A DNA stretch of 64,000 bases from Lentimonas sp. CC4 (lineage in GTDB: Bacteria; Verrucomicrobiota; Verrucomicrobiia; Opitutales; Coraliomargaritaceae), in assembly GCF_902728235.1 (NCBI RefSeq), contig NZ_CACVBO010000001.1, forward strand, positions 3,124,001 to 3,188,000, written 5' to 3'. The notes below the pieces were generated by a model that was given only the letters and a program-made list of their open reading frames with translations, was not told where the DNA came from and did no database searches. Shown piece after piece: positions 16,524-25,460 of this stretch. Position numbers and translations under genes: made by a program. Each line of letters starts with the position of its first letter. Position 1 is the first letter of the stretch.

Positions 16524-18166
16524 TGTCACAAACTACCCCTCATTACATTGCAGGTCATAAAAACCCCGACACCGACTCAGTCGTCGCTGCCGAGGTGTTG
16601 GCTTGGCTGTATCACGCCATTTCCGATGCTCCAGATAATGCCATTCCGGTGCGACTCGGGCCCTTGAACCAGCAGACGCGTTGGCTCTTTGAGCAAGCAG
16701 ATCGAACACCCCCGGCCCTACGTGAAAGCTGTCTCTACACGGCTGAAGAGATCGCCCGCCCCGTGCCATTTGTCTATCCTGATACACCACTACGAGAAGC
16801 ATTAGAGACGATGCAACGTAGCTCAAATGACTTTGTGGTAGTAGTCGACGACGCTAACCATCCACTTGGAATTGTCAGTGATCGGACGCCACGCACCAAC
16901 TATCTACTACAGTGTAACATTGAGGATTTAATCGGCACGCTACTCGATTTTGAGCATATTATTACTGGCTTACCACTAACTTGCTTAAATGGTTTCGATC
17001 GCGTTGGAGAAGTTCACCGGTTGGAAGTGCCGTTGCACAAGCACAGTATTACTGGAAACTGGGATCAGCACACGGCAATCGTGATTGGCGATCGAGATTT
17101 GCTAGTAGATAGCATTGCACAAAACCCACCGGCTGCAGTGATCCTAACTGGAGTTTCAGATACGCGTGCGGACGAAATATCAAAGCGTCTCCCCTGCCCT
17201 GTTTATCTATATCGTGGCTCTGTGATCAGTATGATGACGCGCCTGCCTGGTTGCTTCCCTGCTTCGGAAGCCATGATTGAGGAGTTTGCCACTATTGATA
17301 GCTTAATGAGAGAAGACGAAATCTCTCGGTTAATTAAAAAGACTCCTAGCAGTCTACTTGTCCTCGATTCCAATCAATGTGTGATCGGTAGTATTTCCGC
17401 CATGGACATACTGCGGCTTAAGCGCCCCAAACTGAGTTTGGTGGATCACAGTGAACGCGGGCAGGCCATCCATGGCTTAGCGGACGCAGAGATCGTTGAG
17501 ATTATCGACCACCATCGACTCGGCGATGTTGAAACCATTCAGCCTTTAAGTATCGATGCACGGCCTCTCGGATCGACCGCTTCTATTCTGTATGAACGGA
17601 TTACAGAAGCTGGACTAAAACCGCCAAATGACATCGCAAAACTATTACTCGGCGCACTGCTATCCGACACGCTGCTACTCACCTCTCCGACTTGCACTAT
17701 TACAGATAAGGCACGCGCAAAAAAATTAGCGACGCTGGCTGGCGTGGAACTTCAAAGCTTTGGCATCGAAGTCTTACGGCAAAATGATGAACTGGCGGAC
17801 GGCACCGCAGCATCACTGGTGAGTCGCGACTGCAAACCTTTCAGCTTCGAAGGCGTCCACTTCATCGCGGCCCAAATTGAAACGGTCGACTTGTCAATTT
17901 TAACGCCTCAGCGTGCGACCGAACTGAACGAAGCCTTCGCGCGGCAAGTCAAACTGACTGGCTCCGCCTTCGGCGCGTTAATGGTGACCGATGTGTTGAA
18001 AAGCGAAAGTCGTGTTATGATTGTGAGTGAGGATGCCCACTGGCTGCATGTTCACCTGCCACCAGACTTGCAGCAAAACGGACAAGCATGGATGCTGGAT
18101 GATTTTGTCTCTCGCAAGAAGCAACTTATTCCCCTACTTTTAAACAATATTCGGCGAGCCCAGTAA
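16523..18166 (+). CDS. ppaC: Family II inorganic pyrophosphatase with CBS pair and DRTGG-like insertion
   Basis: The DHH-type N-terminus HYIAGHKNPDTDSVVAAEVL carries the Mn/Co ligands (His12, Asp16, Asp18). After a ~250-residue insertion the catalytic DHH block EIIDHHRLGDV follows, then GSTASILYERI, LLGALLSDTLLLTSPT and the C-terminal DHHA2 domain. The insertion holds two CBS motifs (ETMQRSSNDFVVVVDDANHPLGIVSDR and the later SLLVLDSNQCVIGSISAMDIL) around a DRTGG-like domain. In CBS-pyrophosphatases these domains bind adenine nucleotides or diadenosine polyphosphates and adjust activity. The enzyme hydrolyses pyrophosphate made by nucleotide-sugar synthesis and would pull polysaccharide assembly forward. 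It begins on the last base of the previous gene. Confidence 0.9.
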   Translation: MSQTTPHYIAGHKNPDTDSVVAAEVLAWLYHAISDAPDNAIPVRLGPLNQQTRWLFEQADRTPPALRESCLYTAEEIARPVPFVYPDTPLREALETMQRSSNDFVVVVDDANHPLGIVSDRTPRTNYLLQCNIEDLIGTLLDFEHIITGLPLTCLNGFDRVGEVHRLEVPLHKHSITGNWDQHTAIVIGDRDLLVDSIAQNPPAAVILTGVSDTRADEISKRLPCPVYLYRGSVISMMTRLPGCFPASEAMIEEFATIDSLMREDEISRLIKKTPSSLLVLDSNQCVIGSISAMDILRLKRPKLSLVDHSERGQAIHGLADAEIVEIIDHHRLGDVETIQPLSIDARPLGSTASILYERITEAGLKPPNDIAKLLLGALLSDTLLLTSPTCTITDKARAKKLATLAGVELQSFGIEVLRQNDELADGTAASLVSRDCKPFSFEGVHFIAAQIETVDLSILTPQRATELNEAFARQVKLTGSAFGALMVTDVLKSESRVMIVSEDAHWLHVHLPPDLQQNGQAWMLDDFVSRKKQLIPLLLNNIRRAQ

Positions 18167-18181
18167 TCGACCCCAATTCCT

Positions 18182-19441
18182 ATGCCTCCACAGCCTTCCA
18201 ATCGCATCCTGCATATCCCACGGCGTTTCAGTCAGGACGAATGGGGTGGCACAGAAGCCGTCATTACCAATCTATGTGCTTCACAATTAGAGATGGGGAT
18301 GCGTCCGGAAATCCACACCTCATTGGCATTGTCCGATACGCGGCAAGAGGACTTTAGAGGCTTCCCTATCTTTCGTTATGATTATTGCTATCCGTTCTTC
18401 GGCTTGAGCACTGAAGAGACGCATCAATTGGATAAGAAAGGTGGCAACCTACTCTCTTGGCCGCTCTACCGCGCATTGCGTAAAGCAGATGGAGTGCGAT
18501 TGTATCATGCACACGTGACCAAGCGCACGGGTGCCTCCGTCCTAAAAGCGGCGAAGCTCGCGAAGCGCCCCTGTGTCGTCACACTCCATGGTAATATGTT
18601 TGATGTGCCGAAAGCAGAAGCCGACGAAGTCGTCGCCTCGCAGCAAGGTCACTTCGAGTGGGGCCGCGTTTTTGGAGCCTATTTTGGCAGTCGCTCAATG
18701 CTGGATGAGGTGGATGCGATTCTCTGCGTGGGCTATTCTGAATACGAGAAAGCAAAAGTAGCACTCGGCGCTGAGCGTGTTCACTTCTTGCCCAATGGTG
18801 TGCATCCTGAACGCTTTAAAGCCAGCGAGGCTGAACGTGCCCAAGCGCGCTCGGATCTAGGCTTCGCCGATGACAGCTTTATCTATGGCTGCATCTCGCG
18901 CTTAGACCCACAAAAGAATCAACTTCTGTTAATCGAGGCGTTTTCAGCCGTTGCACAGCAGAACCCAAAAGCGGGCCTACTCATTTGCGGCCCAATGACC
19001 AATGCCGGCTATGCCGCCAAACTTGAAGCCGCTGCCGCCGCTTCTGGGGCTGCGGATCGCATACGTATTCTGCCTCCAGTCACGCCAGACACCGCGGAGC
19101 ATCGCGGTCGTTTTGCAGCACTGGATTGCTTTGTCCTACCCTCACGACATGAGCCCTTTGGTATCGTCGTGCTAGAGGCATGGGCCGCGGGTAAGCCTGT
19201 GATTGCCGCAAATGTGGGAGGATTACAACGTTTGGTGACGGACGGGCAAACGGGTCTCAAATTCGAGAGTGGCGAAGCTGCGGAGTTAATCGCCTGTATG
19301 CAACGAATTGCTAATGAACCTGATCTTCGAGAGGCATTGAGCAATGCCGCACAAGCGGAGGTAACGCGTTCCTACACGTGGCCTCAAATCGCCCGTCAAC
19401 TCGAAGATATCTATCAACAAGTCGAAGCCAAATACCTATGA
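18182..19441 (+). CDS. Glycosyltransferase family 4 (GT-B fold)
   Basis: This retaining GT-B enzyme of 419 residues starts with a Rossmann half (HIPRRFSQDEWGGTEAVITNLC, the acceptor side). The donor-binding half has YGCISRLDPQKNQLLLIEAF and the EX7E block in LPSRHEPFGIVVLEAWAAGKP, both hallmarks of GT4. It transfers a sugar from a nucleotide donor to the growing lipid-linked glycan at the cytoplasmic membrane face. It is co-oriented with the preceding pyrophosphatase (15-base gap), and the next gene starts inside its stop codon (ATGA at 19438). The acceptor and sugar cannot be read from sequence. Confidence 0.88.
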   Translation: MPPQPSNRILHIPRRFSQDEWGGTEAVITNLCASQLEMGMRPEIHTSLALSDTRQEDFRGFPIFRYDYCYPFFGLSTEETHQLDKKGGNLLSWPLYRALRKADGVRLYHAHVTKRTGASVLKAAKLAKRPCVVTLHGNMFDVPKAEADEVVASQQGHFEWGRVFGAYFGSRSMLDEVDAILCVGYSEYEKAKVALGAERVHFLPNGVHPERFKASEAERAQARSDLGFADDSFIYGCISRLDPQKNQLLLIEAFSAVAQQNPKAGLLICGPMTNAGYAAKLEAAAAASGAADRIRILPPVTPDTAEHRGRFAALDCFVLPSRHEPFGIVVLEAWAAGKPVIAANVGGLQRLVTDGQTGLKFESGEAAELIACMQRIANEPDLREALSNAAQAEVTRSYTWPQIARQLEDIYQQVEAKYL

Positions 19442-20307
19442 ACCCCATCCCCGATAGCATCTCGCTCGTCATGCGCTCATACAATGAGGCATGGGCCATC
19501 GACGACACTTTAAAGGCTGTATTTTCTCAGGACTATACTGGCAGCATCGAATTAATCGTCATGGACAGTGGCTCGACCGATGGTTCGCATGAGATTATTA
19601 AACGCTATAATCCGAAGGAGTTTATCATCGCGAAACCAGGCACCTATGTTCCGGGCAAAGTGCTTAACGAAGGCTTTCGTCTCGCCAGCAATGAGTGGGT
19701 CGTTTTCCTGAACTCGGATGCGACGCCGGCCAATGATCAATGGCTCACTAAATTACTACAAGCAGCCGTCGACACACCGAAACTGGGTGCAGCCTTTAGT
19801 CGTCAAATCCCACGTAAGGATTGCGAGGCAGTGTTTGCACACGACTACGACCGCTGCTTCGGGCCAGACCGTGAATCCGACAACTGGGATCACTTTTTTA
19901 GCATGGTGAGTTGCGTGGCGCAAAAGTCAGTATGGGAGCAATATCCGATCCGCGAAGACCTCCAATACGCAGAAGACGATGAGTGGACCCGCCGCATGAA
20001 AGCGGCGGGCTACGCCACCGTGCTAGTCGTCGAATCCGTAGCCATTCACTCACACAATTATACGCCCGAACAATCCTACAAACGAGCCAAAGGCGATGCG
20101 ATCGCAGTCGCACAAGCAGGCAACATCCCTGACGTGAATCGTCGTTGGCATCGCGACGTCTTTTTACCTGCAATCAAAGATACCTTAAAGGATTTAAAAT
20201 ATCTCAAGGCGCATGGAAAACTAAGTGAACTGCCACATGCTTTTCGTGTTCGCTATCAACAAAGACTCGGCCGTATGCACGGCTATAACGAAGGATGCCG
20301 CAAATGA
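19438..20307 (+). CDS. Glycosyltransferase family 2 (rhamnosyltransferase-like)
   Basis: A GT-A fold enzyme: ISLVMRSYNEAWAIDDTL opens the nucleotide-binding half, LIVMDSGSTDGSHEII is the donor-binding Asp block, and VFLNSDATP supplies the metal-binding acidic motif. YAEDDEWTRRM is the catalytic-base block (ED). The start is the ATG at 19438 overlapping the previous stop (ATGA), giving 289 residues; the longer frame from 19378 would lie inside the previous gene. The next gene also overlaps by four bases, so these three glycosyltransferases are translationally coupled. Confidence 0.88.
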   Translation: MNPIPDSISLVMRSYNEAWAIDDTLKAVFSQDYTGSIELIVMDSGSTDGSHEIIKRYNPKEFIIAKPGTYVPGKVLNEGFRLASNEWVVFLNSDATPANDQWLTKLLQAAVDTPKLGAAFSRQIPRKDCEAVFAHDYDRCFGPDRESDNWDHFFSMVSCVAQKSVWEQYPIREDLQYAEDDEWTRRMKAAGYATVLVVESVAIHSHNYTPEQSYKRAKGDAIAVAQAGNIPDVNRRWHRDVFLPAIKDTLKDLKYLKAHGKLSELPHAFRVRYQQRLGRMHGYNEGCRK

Positions 20308-21545
20308 ATATTTTAGTGATCTCCAATCTCTACCCCCCACATGGCATCGGTGGTTACGAAGAACGCTGCATGCAAACCGTCAATGCCCTGCGCAAACGCG
20401 GACATACCGTCAATGTGCTCACCTCTGATCACTCGGTCGAAGGACGCGATTCGAGCGGCGAGTCCGGCATCTACCGAAGCTTAAAAGTGCATGGTTTTTA
20501 TGGGCACCCCTGGCTTTCCATCCATAAGCTCTACCACCTGGAGCAGGCAAACCAAGTTGCCATGCAATCTTTAATCGACACCTTGCAACCCGATGTGGTG
20601 CACGTTTGGAATATGGGTGGTATTAGTAAATCCTTATTGCACACCTTAGAACAAAGCAAGCGCCCCCTAGTTTACGACATCTCCGATCACTGGATCGCCC
20701 GCAGCTTGAAAGCTGATGTGTGGCTCTCGTGGTGGAATGACCAAGGCTCCATCATGCGCACCACTCTCCGCAGCTTGGCAACACTCACAGGTGTCCGCAA
20801 ATCCATCAGCGCTAAGGTGCCAACGGCATCGGTTCGCACGCTTAAGTTTAAGAATATTTATTTCTGCAGCCAATATATGCGCGACACGACAGCCAAGCAG
20901 GGCTACCCCGTCTCACATGCCAACATTGCGTATTGTGGCGTCGAGACGGAACGCTTCACTCGTAAGACAGAATTTTCGCCACCGCGTAAGTTCCTTTGGG
21001 TCGGTCGGCTAGCCGAGGACAAAGATCCTATGACAGCACTCAAGGGCTTTTTACGAGCGAGAGAGAGCTGTGGCGAACCACTTACCCTCGACATCTATGG
21101 TCGCGGTGAACCCGAATTCGTCGATCAGCTAAAGGCGACAATCGCGAAAGCCAAAGCCGAAGAGTTTGTCACTTTAAAATCTGCCACGCATGACGAAATG
21201 CGTGGACTCTATGCGCAATACGATGGCTATATATTCTCCAGTAACTGGGGAGAGCCCTTTGCCCTGACTCCACTCGAGGCAATGTCAGCTGGTGTGCCAG
21301 TCATCATGTGCCCTGACGGCGGTGATGCAGAGCTGCTAAAAGATGGAGACAATGCACTCAAATTTACGGCGGCCTCACCGAGTTCATTGGACGGTGCGAT
21401 CACACGACTACTACAGATGCCCGACCATGGGCAAAAAATGAGTCGTATAGCACTCCAGTTGGTCGAAGAGCGTTTCACGGTCACAGTGATGACAAATACC
21501 ATCGAAGCTATTCTCAAGCGGGCGGTTGGTCCGAAACATGGTTGA
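20304..21545 (+). CDS. Glycosyltransferase family 4 (GT-B fold)
   Basis: The N-terminal Rossmann half opens with ILVISNLYPPHGIGGYEERCMQTV, a glycine-rich acceptor-side loop common to GT4 enzymes. The C-terminal half contains FLWVGRLAEDKDPMTALKGFL and the EX7E-containing SSNWGEPFALTPLEAMSAGVPVIM. Length is 413 residues from the ATG at 20304, which overlaps the previous stop (ATGA). The 3' end overlaps the O-antigen ligase-like gene by eight bases. It probably adds one sugar of the repeat unit; donor and linkage are unknown. Confidence 0.88.
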   Translation: MNILVISNLYPPHGIGGYEERCMQTVNALRKRGHTVNVLTSDHSVEGRDSSGESGIYRSLKVHGFYGHPWLSIHKLYHLEQANQVAMQSLIDTLQPDVVHVWNMGGISKSLLHTLEQSKRPLVYDISDHWIARSLKADVWLSWWNDQGSIMRTTLRSLATLTGVRKSISAKVPTASVRTLKFKNIYFCSQYMRDTTAKQGYPVSHANIAYCGVETERFTRKTEFSPPRKFLWVGRLAEDKDPMTALKGFLRARESCGEPLTLDIYGRGEPEFVDQLKATIAKAKAEEFVTLKSATHDEMRGLYAQYDGYIFSSNWGEPFALTPLEAMSAGVPVIMCPDGGDAELLKDGDNALKFTAASPSSLDGAITRLLQMPDHGQKMSRIALQLVEERFTVTVMTNTIEAILKRAVGPKHG

Positions 21546-22902
21546 TATAATTAAGGCCATTATCCTCGCTGGTGGTTACTTTGTAATCGCTCCTATCGGG
21601 GGGATCATCCTTTCGAAGGATCGGCGAATGGAAGACTTCGCGATGGGCTTGCTGATGTTTTTAATGGGGCTCCACATCGATACCACGGTGTTGATGCTCA
21701 ATTCGATTGAATGGTATCGTGGAGCGACCAAAGGCTACGAATTTACCATGATGGAGATGCTGTCGATCAGCTTAATCTTTTCGACGATCTTTAACTCAGA
21801 ACGAAAAACCATTTGGCTCCCGATGGGCACCTTACTCTGGTTTTTATACGTCGCCGCAAGCAGTCTCTCGATCTTTAGCGCATTGGAGATCAACTACGTG
21901 CTAATGAGTATCGTCAAACATGCCAAAGCCTGGCTCATCGTATATGCAATCGCCAACTACGTGCGCACGCGACGTGAGGTGCATATAGTGCTTACCGGCA
22001 TCGCCGTCATGTTAATTTATCAATTTTTCATCGTCGCCAAGATGAAGTGGATTGATGGATTCTATCAAGTGCGTGGACTGTTTGAGCATCAAAATCCACT
22101 GGCCATGTTTACCTATATGGCGGCACTACCACTCCTAGCAGTCGCGATGTCGCCCGCGGTTAGCAAAGCGCGCGGCCTGTTTTACTTCTTCGCCTTTGCC
22201 TGTTCGGGGATCATTGTGCTGGCTTCCTTATCCCGAGCAGCACTCGCTTTTTTTGCAATGGGCACGGTCGCTGTCGTGGCAATGGGCTTCTTTGATCGTA
22301 TATCGATTCGCCGTATATTAACGGTCGGAGCTATGGCACTCGGTGGCACCTTCGTCTTAGCGATGACTGCAGAGACCATCATTGCTCGTTTCAACGACGA
22401 AGGCAACGAAGCTAGTGGTGAGACACGCGATGTCATGAACCTTGCCTCCTTGGCGATGGTCAATGATAAGCCTCTGGGCGTGGGTTGGAATAACTTCGCG
22501 AAAGCAATCAATCACCCCTACCCTTATGGCGACGTGATTGATGACTGGAATCGTGACCGTGGACAGAAAGTCGACAACGACTACGCTAAAGGTGTGGTCG
22601 AAAGCCATTACTGGTTACTCAAAGCAGAGACAGGCTGGCAAGGCTACGTGACTTATATGTTGTTCATCATCGTCGTGACAGGCCGCACGATTCCCTTAAT
22701 TCTAATGCGTCGTGGTAGCCTCGAAGCTGCCATTGCGGTGGGCATCTTAGTTGGATTTGGTATTACCTACGTGCATAGCAGTCTAGAGCGTGTGCTGACT
22801 CAAACAAAGAACCTCGCCTTGTGGATGACTTATATCGGCCTACTCGGAGCCTTACTGAAAATCCCCAAAGTGTCCAAAAACGAAACACCCGAATCCGAAT
22901 GA
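21538..22902 (+). CDS. O-antigen ligase / Wzy-like polymerase, integral membrane protein
   Basis: A 454-residue hydrophobic protein with roughly ten membrane segments and a large extracytoplasmic loop before the last segments (about residues 275-350, containing GETRDVMNLASLAMVNDKPLG and GVGWNNFAKAINHP). The E-T-R and G-x-G-W-N-N features are typical of the Wzy_C/WaaL superfamily (PF04932), which polymerises repeat units or attaches glycan to an acceptor on the periplasmic side. Start ATG 21538 overlaps the preceding glycosyltransferase. Its presence alongside a Wzx-like flippase in the opposite operon supports a Wzx/Wzy-type pathway divided between two operons. Confidence 0.85.
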   Translation: MVDIIKAIILAGGYFVIAPIGGIILSKDRRMEDFAMGLLMFLMGLHIDTTVLMLNSIEWYRGATKGYEFTMMEMLSISLIFSTIFNSERKTIWLPMGTLLWFLYVAASSLSIFSALEINYVLMSIVKHAKAWLIVYAIANYVRTRREVHIVLTGIAVMLIYQFFIVAKMKWIDGFYQVRGLFEHQNPLAMFTYMAALPLLAVAMSPAVSKARGLFYFFAFACSGIIVLASLSRAALAFFAMGTVAVVAMGFFDRISIRRILTVGAMALGGTFVLAMTAETIIARFNDEGNEASGETRDVMNLASLAMVNDKPLGVGWNNFAKAINHPYPYGDVIDDWNRDRGQKVDNDYAKGVVESHYWLLKAETGWQGYVTYMLFIIVVTGRTIPLILMRRGSLEAAIAVGILVGFGITYVHSSLERVLTQTKNLALWMTYIGLLGALLKIPKVSKNETPESE

Positions 22903-23519
22903 AAGCACCTACACTCATCTTAGTCGCAGGGATCTCTGGATCCGGAAAATCAAGCTTTGTCCAAAACCTCGCCCAACACTTCGGAGAGGACCAGAGCATT
23001 GTCTTATCACTGGATCATTACTATCGAGACCTCACACATTTGCTAGAGGAAGAACGTGAGCATCAAGACTTTGATCAACCTGAAGCATGGGAACAGGCGC
23101 GTCTTGTTCGTGATCTACACGACTTAAAAGCAGGTAGAGAAATCGATATGCCCATTTATAACTTTGAGACACATTTGAGAATGCCCAACAGTGAGCGTAT
23201 CCAACCGAAAAAGTATCTCATCGCAGAAGGTATTTTTGCCCTGTGTTATCCAGCTTTAAATGCACTGGCGGATCTAAAGGTCTTTGTCCAACTCGATGAA
23301 AAGGTCGCATTACAGCGGCGGATTGATCGTGATACCGCAGAGCGTGGCCGTAGTGAAGCATCGGTCATTGAGCAATTCACCAAGACCGTTCAACCTGGCA
23401 ATAGGCGATACATTTTACCGAGTGCAAAGAATGCCGATCTTATTATCTCCGGCGACCTGTCGGCCTCGGAACAACTCTCACTCTTTTCTAAGCATCAAAA
23501 TGCATCGCTCAACTACTAG
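22899..23519 (+). CDS. Uridine kinase-like P-loop kinase
   Basis: This 206-residue protein of the phosphoribulokinase/uridine kinase family has Walker A GISGSGKSS, the substrate block LSLDHYYRDLTHL, Walker-B-like KYLIAEGIFAL and the lid QRRIDRDTAERGRS. It phosphorylates uridine or a related nucleoside; in this operon it could support UDP-sugar supply. The ATG at 22899 overlaps the previous stop codon (ATGA), so I reject the earlier in-frame start at 22821, which lies within the O-antigen ligase-like gene. An alternative is a small-molecule kinase of similar fold. Confidence 0.85.
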   Translation: MKAPTLILVAGISGSGKSSFVQNLAQHFGEDQSIVLSLDHYYRDLTHLLEEEREHQDFDQPEAWEQARLVRDLHDLKAGREIDMPIYNFETHLRMPNSERIQPKKYLIAEGIFALCYPALNALADLKVFVQLDEKVALQRRIDRDTAERGRSEASVIEQFTKTVQPGNRRYILPSAKNADLIISGDLSASEQLSLFSKHQNASLNY

Positions 23520-23563
23520 AGCCAGCTCGATTGAGGTCCGGATGTATTTCATATGATTGCTCA

Positions 23564-24490
23564 ATGAAAAATTGCACCATCGTATCCGCAGCGGATGCAC
23601 ACTACTTTTGGGGACTACTCCTGCTGACCGCGTCTGTGCGAAATGCCGGACTCCAGTGCCCCGTCCACTTATTAGTGCGCGATTTCTCTGAAGATCAAAT
23701 CGCATCCCTCAAAGCCTTGGGCAATGTTTCCATTGAAATAATGGCACCTGCTAACCGCCGCAACCCCTGCACCTGGAAGCCTGCTGCCTTGCTGGGAGCT
23801 GATACCGAATATATCGCTTGGATGGATGCAGATTGCCTAGTCATTGGGGATATCAGCCAGTCGTTGAAGCCCACGAATTATGAATTTCAAATTCGAGTGC
23901 GCGACACAGTCGAAAATGCAACTGCCTACAGGAAACTCTACGCGCCAGGCGAAGCCGCGGGACCGGTGCCCGCTTCCGTGCGAACGACTTGGCAGCACGA
24001 TGTGGACGAGGAAACCGTGCCTCGACTTCAAACCGCAGTCGTCACCAATTGCTTTGTCCTGCACCGACGTCATCTCAGTTTCATCGAACAGTGGCAGCAA
24101 CAAATCGAAAAAGTCTTACCCATCGTTGATGATGGCGTCGTCAACCATAACCAACCCGCATACTTTATGACGGATGAATCAGTATTTTCATCCTTACTGA
24201 CCTTTGGTGCCTCCGCGCCACCGATTGCAAATTTCCAGCTGGATCAGCTCTCAGAGAAGCATGTCGCACACTTTGGAGTCAAACCCAAGCCATGGGAAGG
24301 CTGGGCACAACCAACGTGGTATGCCTACGATGACGTGATGAAAACGATCGACTATGCACTCCAACAGTGCCCTACTCTTCCTGCACTGCCGCCGTCGCTA
24401 CAACGTAAAAACCGACTACGTTCCAAAATGGGTGTCATCGCCCGTCATATCATTCCACGTATGAAGCAATTTATTCGAAAGGAGAACTAG
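23564..24490 (+). CDS. Nucleotide-diphospho-sugar transferase-like protein with D-A-D motif
   Basis: CTIVSAADAHYFWGLLLLTASVRNAG is the opening strand and loop of a GT-A fold. CTWKPAALLGADTEYIAWMDADCLVIGDI contains the D-x-D metal/donor site, as in GT8-like enzymes. The C-terminal half has no recognisable block, except that HFGVKPKPWEGW resembles the tail of GT8-type proteins. The ATG at 23564 fits best; a TTG at 23531 would add 11 residues. Length is 308. It belongs to the same plus-strand operon, 44 bases after the uridine kinase. Family assignment is at fold level only. Confidence 0.7.
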   Translation: MKNCTIVSAADAHYFWGLLLLTASVRNAGLQCPVHLLVRDFSEDQIASLKALGNVSIEIMAPANRRNPCTWKPAALLGADTEYIAWMDADCLVIGDISQSLKPTNYEFQIRVRDTVENATAYRKLYAPGEAAGPVPASVRTTWQHDVDEETVPRLQTAVVTNCFVLHRRHLSFIEQWQQQIEKVLPIVDDGVVNHNQPAYFMTDESVFSSLLTFGASAPPIANFQLDQLSEKHVAHFGVKPKPWEGWAQPTWYAYDDVMKTIDYALQQCPTLPALPPSLQRKNRLRSKMGVIARHIIPRMKQFIRKEN

Positions 24491-24493
24491 AAC

Positions 24494-25444
24494 TTGAAAA
24501 CCGAGAATCAAGTTGACTACGAAGCACTCTCCAAACGTCTGGGTGAAGAGAAACTGCGCCAACGTTTACTCAAACAGGCTTACCACTGGGCTCAACTCAC
24601 ACATCAGGGCGAAGGAATCTTTAAAATAGAACGCTATATCTCGATCGATAAACTCGCTGAATGGGCACTGAAGCTTAGCCTTCTCTGGCCTCTGGCTCAT
24701 CGGAATATTTTTAATATCCGCGAGATCGAAGTGCATTGGAAACTGGAAGGACTCCCTCGCTCCTTCGAAGGCTTCAGACTCCTTCAACTCAGCGATCTCC
24801 ATGTGGACATCGATCCAGAACTCGCCAACGTAATCGCAACGGCGGTTCGCAATTGCAAGCACGACGCCTTGGTTATTACTGGCGACTACCGGAACACTAC
24901 CAGTCAAAACCAAACCCCATCGATGCAGATGATGCCTCAAATCCTCATGGCCAGCGATCGACCACGTTTTGGGATCATGGGGAACCACGACTTTATCGAA
25001 AAAGTCCCCGCTCTGGAGCAGCACGGACTGCGTATGTTACTGAATGAATCCGCCTGCATTGAACACGGAGGAGCGAATCTCTGGCTTGTTGGCGTCGACG
25101 ACCCACACTTTTACCAAACACACGATTTCGCGGCAGCACGAGCCCAAGTGCCCGATGGCGCATGCAGTATCCTGCTCTGTCATTCCCCCGAGGTGCACCG
25201 TGAAGCGGCAGAGCATCCATTCCAGCTCATGCTCTCAGGCCATACTCATGGCGGGCAAATCTGTTTACCCGGAGGACGACATCTGATCTGCCCGACCAAA
25301 GGACTGCCACGGCGTTTCATTCGTGGCCGATGGCAGAGCGGGTCTCTACAAGGCTACACCTCCCCGGGCACCGGCAGTTGCGGCGTCGCGGCACGCCTGA
25401 ACTGCCCACCGGAAATGACGGTGCATATCTTACATCGAGCGTGA
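24494..25444 (+). CDS. Calcineurin-like metallophosphoesterase (YkuE/LpxG-like)
   Basis: All five metal-binding blocks are visible: LLQLSDLHVD, ITGDYRN, GIMGNHD, LLCHSPE and LSGHTHGGQ. This matches the YkuE-type membrane-associated metallophosphoesterases, some of which act on lipid-linked phosphates such as UDP-diacylglucosamine. A hydrophobic stretch near residue 50-60 (WALKLSLLWPLA) is too weak to be a sure membrane anchor. The start is probably TTG at 24494, three bases after the previous stop. As the last gene of the plus-strand cluster it might recycle undecaprenyl-phosphate intermediates, which is inference. The gene ends 16 bases from the convergent exosortase gene with no obvious terminator between them. 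Confidence 0.85.
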   Translation: MKTENQVDYEALSKRLGEEKLRQRLLKQAYHWAQLTHQGEGIFKIERYISIDKLAEWALKLSLLWPLAHRNIFNIREIEVHWKLEGLPRSFEGFRLLQLSDLHVDIDPELANVIATAVRNCKHDALVITGDYRNTTSQNQTPSMQMMPQILMASDRPRFGIMGNHDFIEKVPALEQHGLRMLLNESACIEHGGANLWLVGVDDPHFYQTHDFAAARAQVPDGACSILLCHSPEVHREAAEHPFQLMLSGHTHGGQICLPGGRHLICPTKGLPRRFIRGRWQSGSLQGYTSPGTGSCGVAARLNCPPEMTVHILHRA

Positions 25445-25460
25445 TGTCGATAGATGTAGA

